A stretch of DNA of 6,221 nt from UBA2730 sp022793235 (lineage in GTDB: Bacteria; Bacillota_I; Bacilli_A; RF39; UBA660): contig CATJZL010000110.1 in assembly GCA_949745755.1 (NCBI GenBank), positions 1-6,221 of the forward strand. The letters are read 5' to 3'. Under the pieces are notes generated by a model. The model searched no databases. It saw nothing but the letters and a program-made list of their open reading frames with translations, and was not told where the DNA came from. Shown piece after piece: positions 4,842-6,221 of this stretch; the first letter of the stretch is position 1; each line of letters begins with the position of its first letter. The translations under genes were made by a program, and so were the position numbers.

Positions 4842-6029
4842 TTAAACATTTTGAATAAAATGTAACGTATCCCTTGCAATTAATAATTCCTCATCTGTAG
4901 GTACCACATAAACATCTACTAAAGAATCATCAGTACTAATTTTAGCATACTTTCCAAATGCCTCTTCGTTTTTAGAATCATCAATCTTTATACCAAGACA
5001 TTTCAAATTTTCACACACTTTCTTTCTAAATGGATAAGAGTTCTCTCCAACACCTGCTGTAAAACTAATAATATCTGCACCCTCTAATTCTACATAATAG
5101 GAAGCAATAAAATTCGTAACAATACGACAATACTTATTAAATGCAAGTAAACATTCTGTATCACCCTCATCAATTCCCCTCAAAATATCTCGCATATCTT
5201 CACTTTTACTACTCACACCAAGAAGCCCAGATTGCTTATTTAATACATCAATAACTTCATTTGCATTCATTCCCTCTTTTTCCATAACATAAGGAATAAT
5301 AGAAGAATCAATATCTCCACTCCTTGTTCCCATCATAATGCCTGAAAGAGGAGTAAATCCCATAGTTGTATTAATACACTTACCATTTTTTATAGCAGAA
5401 AGACTTCCCCCATTACCAATATGACAATTAATAATTTTTAAATCACTCCGACCTAATTTACTAGTAAGAGTCTCTGTAATGTATCTATGACTAGTTCCAT
5501 GAAAACCATACTTACGAACCCCATACTCACTATACCATTCACGAGGAACAGCATAAAGATAATTTTCTTCTTCTATACTTTGATGAAAAGCAGTATCAAA
5601 TACACCAACCATCATAACATTTGGTAAAACTTCACGAAAAGCATTAATAGCTAAAACATTAGCAGGATTATGAAGGGGCGCAAACTCTTTATAATTAGTT
5701 AAATCTTGAATAACTTCATCAGTAATAATCACAGAACCCTTATACTTATCCTTTCCATGTACAAGTCGATGCCCTACACCATCAATCTCTGATAAAGATA
5801 AAATAATATTAAGACTAACAAGTTTATCAAGTAAAATTTGAACAGCATCCAAATGATTATTCATTTCAATCTCTTGCTCTATTTTCTGCCCATTAAATTT
5901 AATAATATAATCACTATTAGATATTCCAATACGTTCAAATAAACCACTAGCTATAACTTCCTCATTTTTCATATTAAACAGTTTAAATTTTAATGAACTA
6001 CTCCCTGCATTAACACAAATTATTTTCAT
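4842..6029 (-). CDS. ackA: Acetate kinase
   Basis: AckA interconverts acetyl phosphate plus ADP and acetate plus ATP, the ATP-yielding last step of acetate fermentation together with phosphotransacetylase (not in this window). The protein is complete at 395 residues. Visible motifs are the N-terminal NAGSSSLKFKL (7-17), GHRLVHG (86-92, substrate Arg88), VFDTAFHQS (143-151, catalytic Asp145), KYGFHGTSH (173-181, His177), the phosphate loop NCHIGNGGSL (201-210), TTMGFTPLSGIMMGTRSGD (221-239, catalytic Arg236), FTAGVGENS (323-331) and the Glu-rich PTDEE near the end. After GHRLVHG the sequence has KDK where most acetate kinases have GGE. This fits acetate rather than butyrate kinase; a propionate kinase cannot be fully excluded. 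ATG at 6029 is preceded by a GAGGG with a rather long spacing. First gene of the leftward operon, close to the IS3 insertion. Confidence 0.96.
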   Translation of the reverse strand: MKIICVNAGSSSLKFKLFNMKNEEVIASGLFERIGISNSDYIIKFNGQKIEQEIEMNNHLDAVQILLDKLVSLNIILSLSEIDGVGHRLVHGKDKYKGSVIITDEVIQDLTNYKEFAPLHNPANVLAINAFREVLPNVMMVGVFDTAFHQSIEEENYLYAVPREWYSEYGVRKYGFHGTSHRYITETLTSKLGRSDLKIINCHIGNGGSLSAIKNGKCINTTMGFTPLSGIMMGTRSGDIDSSIIPYVMEKEGMNANEVIDVLNKQSGLLGVSSKSEDMRDILRGIDEGDTECLLAFNKYCRIVTNFIASYYVELEGADIISFTAGVGENSYPFRKKVCENLKCLGIKIDDSKNEEAFGKYAKISTDDSLVDVYVVPTDEELLIARDTLHFIQNV

Positions 6030-6064
6030 AAATTAATATCCCTCTTTCTTATATAATCTACTAC

Positions 6065-6093
6065 ATTATACTATAATTTTTAAAAATTTAAAA
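6065..6093 (-). promoter_or_regulatory. Candidate ackA operon promoter
   Basis: The minus strand has a perfect TATAAT (6070-6065) about 36 bases before the ackA ATG. Seventeen bases upstream is only TTTTAA (6093-6088), a weak -35. A consensus TTGACA exists at 6103-6098 but is 27 bp from this -10, too far to pair, and no good -10 lies 16-19 bp from it. A 14-bp palindrome AATTTTTAAAAATT (6075-6088) fills the gap and may be chance in such AT-rich DNA. Confidence 0.45.
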
Positions 6094-6130
6094 GAGATGT
6101 CAAAATAAAAAGATAGTTAAATATGATATG

Positions 6131-6167
6131 AACCCCGTTTCTTGGACAAAAAAGAAATGAGGTTTTT
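6131..6167 (+). terminator. Hairpin at the IS3 end: terminator-like and masks the OrfA ribosome binding site
   Basis: AACCCCGTTTCTT (6131-6143) pairs with AAGAAATGAGGTT (6152-6164) over 13 positions with one mismatch and one G-U pair, around an 8-base loop, and five T residues follow (6163-6167). The 3' arm contains the GAGG of the OrfA ribosome binding site. Transcripts entering from outside would therefore either terminate here or hide the translation start. This kind of protection is known for other insertion sequences; its role here is inferred. Confidence 0.55.
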
Positions 6168-6169
6168 AT

Positions 6170-6221
6170 ATGAGCAAATTAAGTTATGAGGATAGAATAA
6201 ATTTATATAATGACAGAAAAA
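6170..6221 (+). CDS. IS3-family transposase OrfA, N-terminus only (partial)
   Basis: ATG at 6170 is preceded by TGAGG with 7 bases spacing. The 17 visible residues, MSKLSYEDRINLYNDRK, match the start of the helix-turn-helix OrfA proteins of Firmicutes IS3 elements (IS150-like group), which begin with a phrase such as KLSYEDR. OrfA binds the element's ends; OrfB, usually joined by a -1 frameshift, carries the DDE catalytic domain and is not visible. The gene continues beyond the window. Confidence 0.8.
   Translation, partial: MSKLSYEDRINLYNDRK

Larger units (their letters stand above)
6129..6221 (+). mobile_element. Left end of an IS3-family insertion sequence (truncated by window edge)
   Basis: The edge reads TGAACCCCGTTTCTTGGACA from 6129, a typical IS3-family terminal repeat beginning with TG and containing the CCCC...TTGGACA pattern. 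A start codon with a ribosome binding site follows 41 bases inside, and its first residues match IS3-group OrfA proteins. The rest of the element, including OrfB and the right end, is outside the window. The outer base is inferred from the TG rule and could be off slightly. Confidence 0.75.

Noticed and set aside
4519..4845. 108-codon rightward open frame
   Set aside because: It lies antisense to the DHH catalytic region of the NrnA-type gene, with low-complexity composition typical of a shadow frame.
6142..6170. Promoter for the IS3 OrfA using TTGGAC as -35 and TTTATA as -10
   Set aside because: The 17-bp spacing fits, but the start of transcription would lie after the ATG, and the -10 is poor.
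1..6221. CRISPR array, tRNA, rRNA or riboswitch
   Set aside because: No regularly spaced repeats, no tRNA cloverleaf with a T-loop motif, no rRNA stretch and no known riboswitch core were seen on either strand.

Overview
The window is very AT-rich and carries standard Firmicutes genes with Shine-Dalgarno sites of the AGGAGG type. A near full-length SpoIVA marks the host as an endospore-forming (or recently spore-forming) low-GC Firmicute. Tryptophan is encoded by TGG (for example in spoIVA), and a TGA codon ends the MerR gene, so the standard bacterial code applies rather than the Mycoplasma code. The gene style (very low GC, tight packing) resembles small-genome gut Bacilli; that placement is an inference and cannot be fixed from this window alone.

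Layout, left to right. (1) Bases 1-138 are the right end of an IS256-family insertion sequence: the last codons of its transposase, a hairpin with a T-run that can stop leftward transcription, and the terminal repeat, which ends about 5 bases from the stop codon of the next gene. (2) A leftward two-gene operon, bases 143-1091, encodes a MerR-type regulator with two C-terminal membrane segments and, overlapping its 3' end, a YbjQ/UPF0145 protein. Its promoter has the 19-bp spacer typical of MerR-controlled promoters. (3) spoIVA, the spore-coat basement-layer ATPase, reads rightward from the shared intergenic region and ends in a hairpin terminator that contains its own stop codon. (4) A compact leftward operon, bases 6029 down to 2769, encodes acetate kinase (ackA), a DHH/DHHA1 phosphoesterase of the NrnA type, the ribosome-assembly GTPase EngB, and an unrecognised Tyr/Asp-rich 155-residue protein. 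(5) From base 6129 an IS3-family element begins; its left end, a hairpin and the first 17 codons of OrfA are inside the window.

How the parts fit. The four-gene operon is housekeeping: acetate/ATP metabolism, turnover of very short RNAs or pAp-type nucleotides, and 50S ribosome maturation. The 3-gene core is packed with 0-17 bases between genes, and the EngB ribosome binding site lies inside the last codons of the NrnA gene. The MerR/YbjQ pair looks like an autoregulated membrane-linked one-component switch. No large novel defence or mobile system is visible; the points most worth a second look are the membrane-anchored MerR with its YbjQ partner, the unknown protein after engB, and the hairpin that can mask the IS3 OrfA ribosome binding site.
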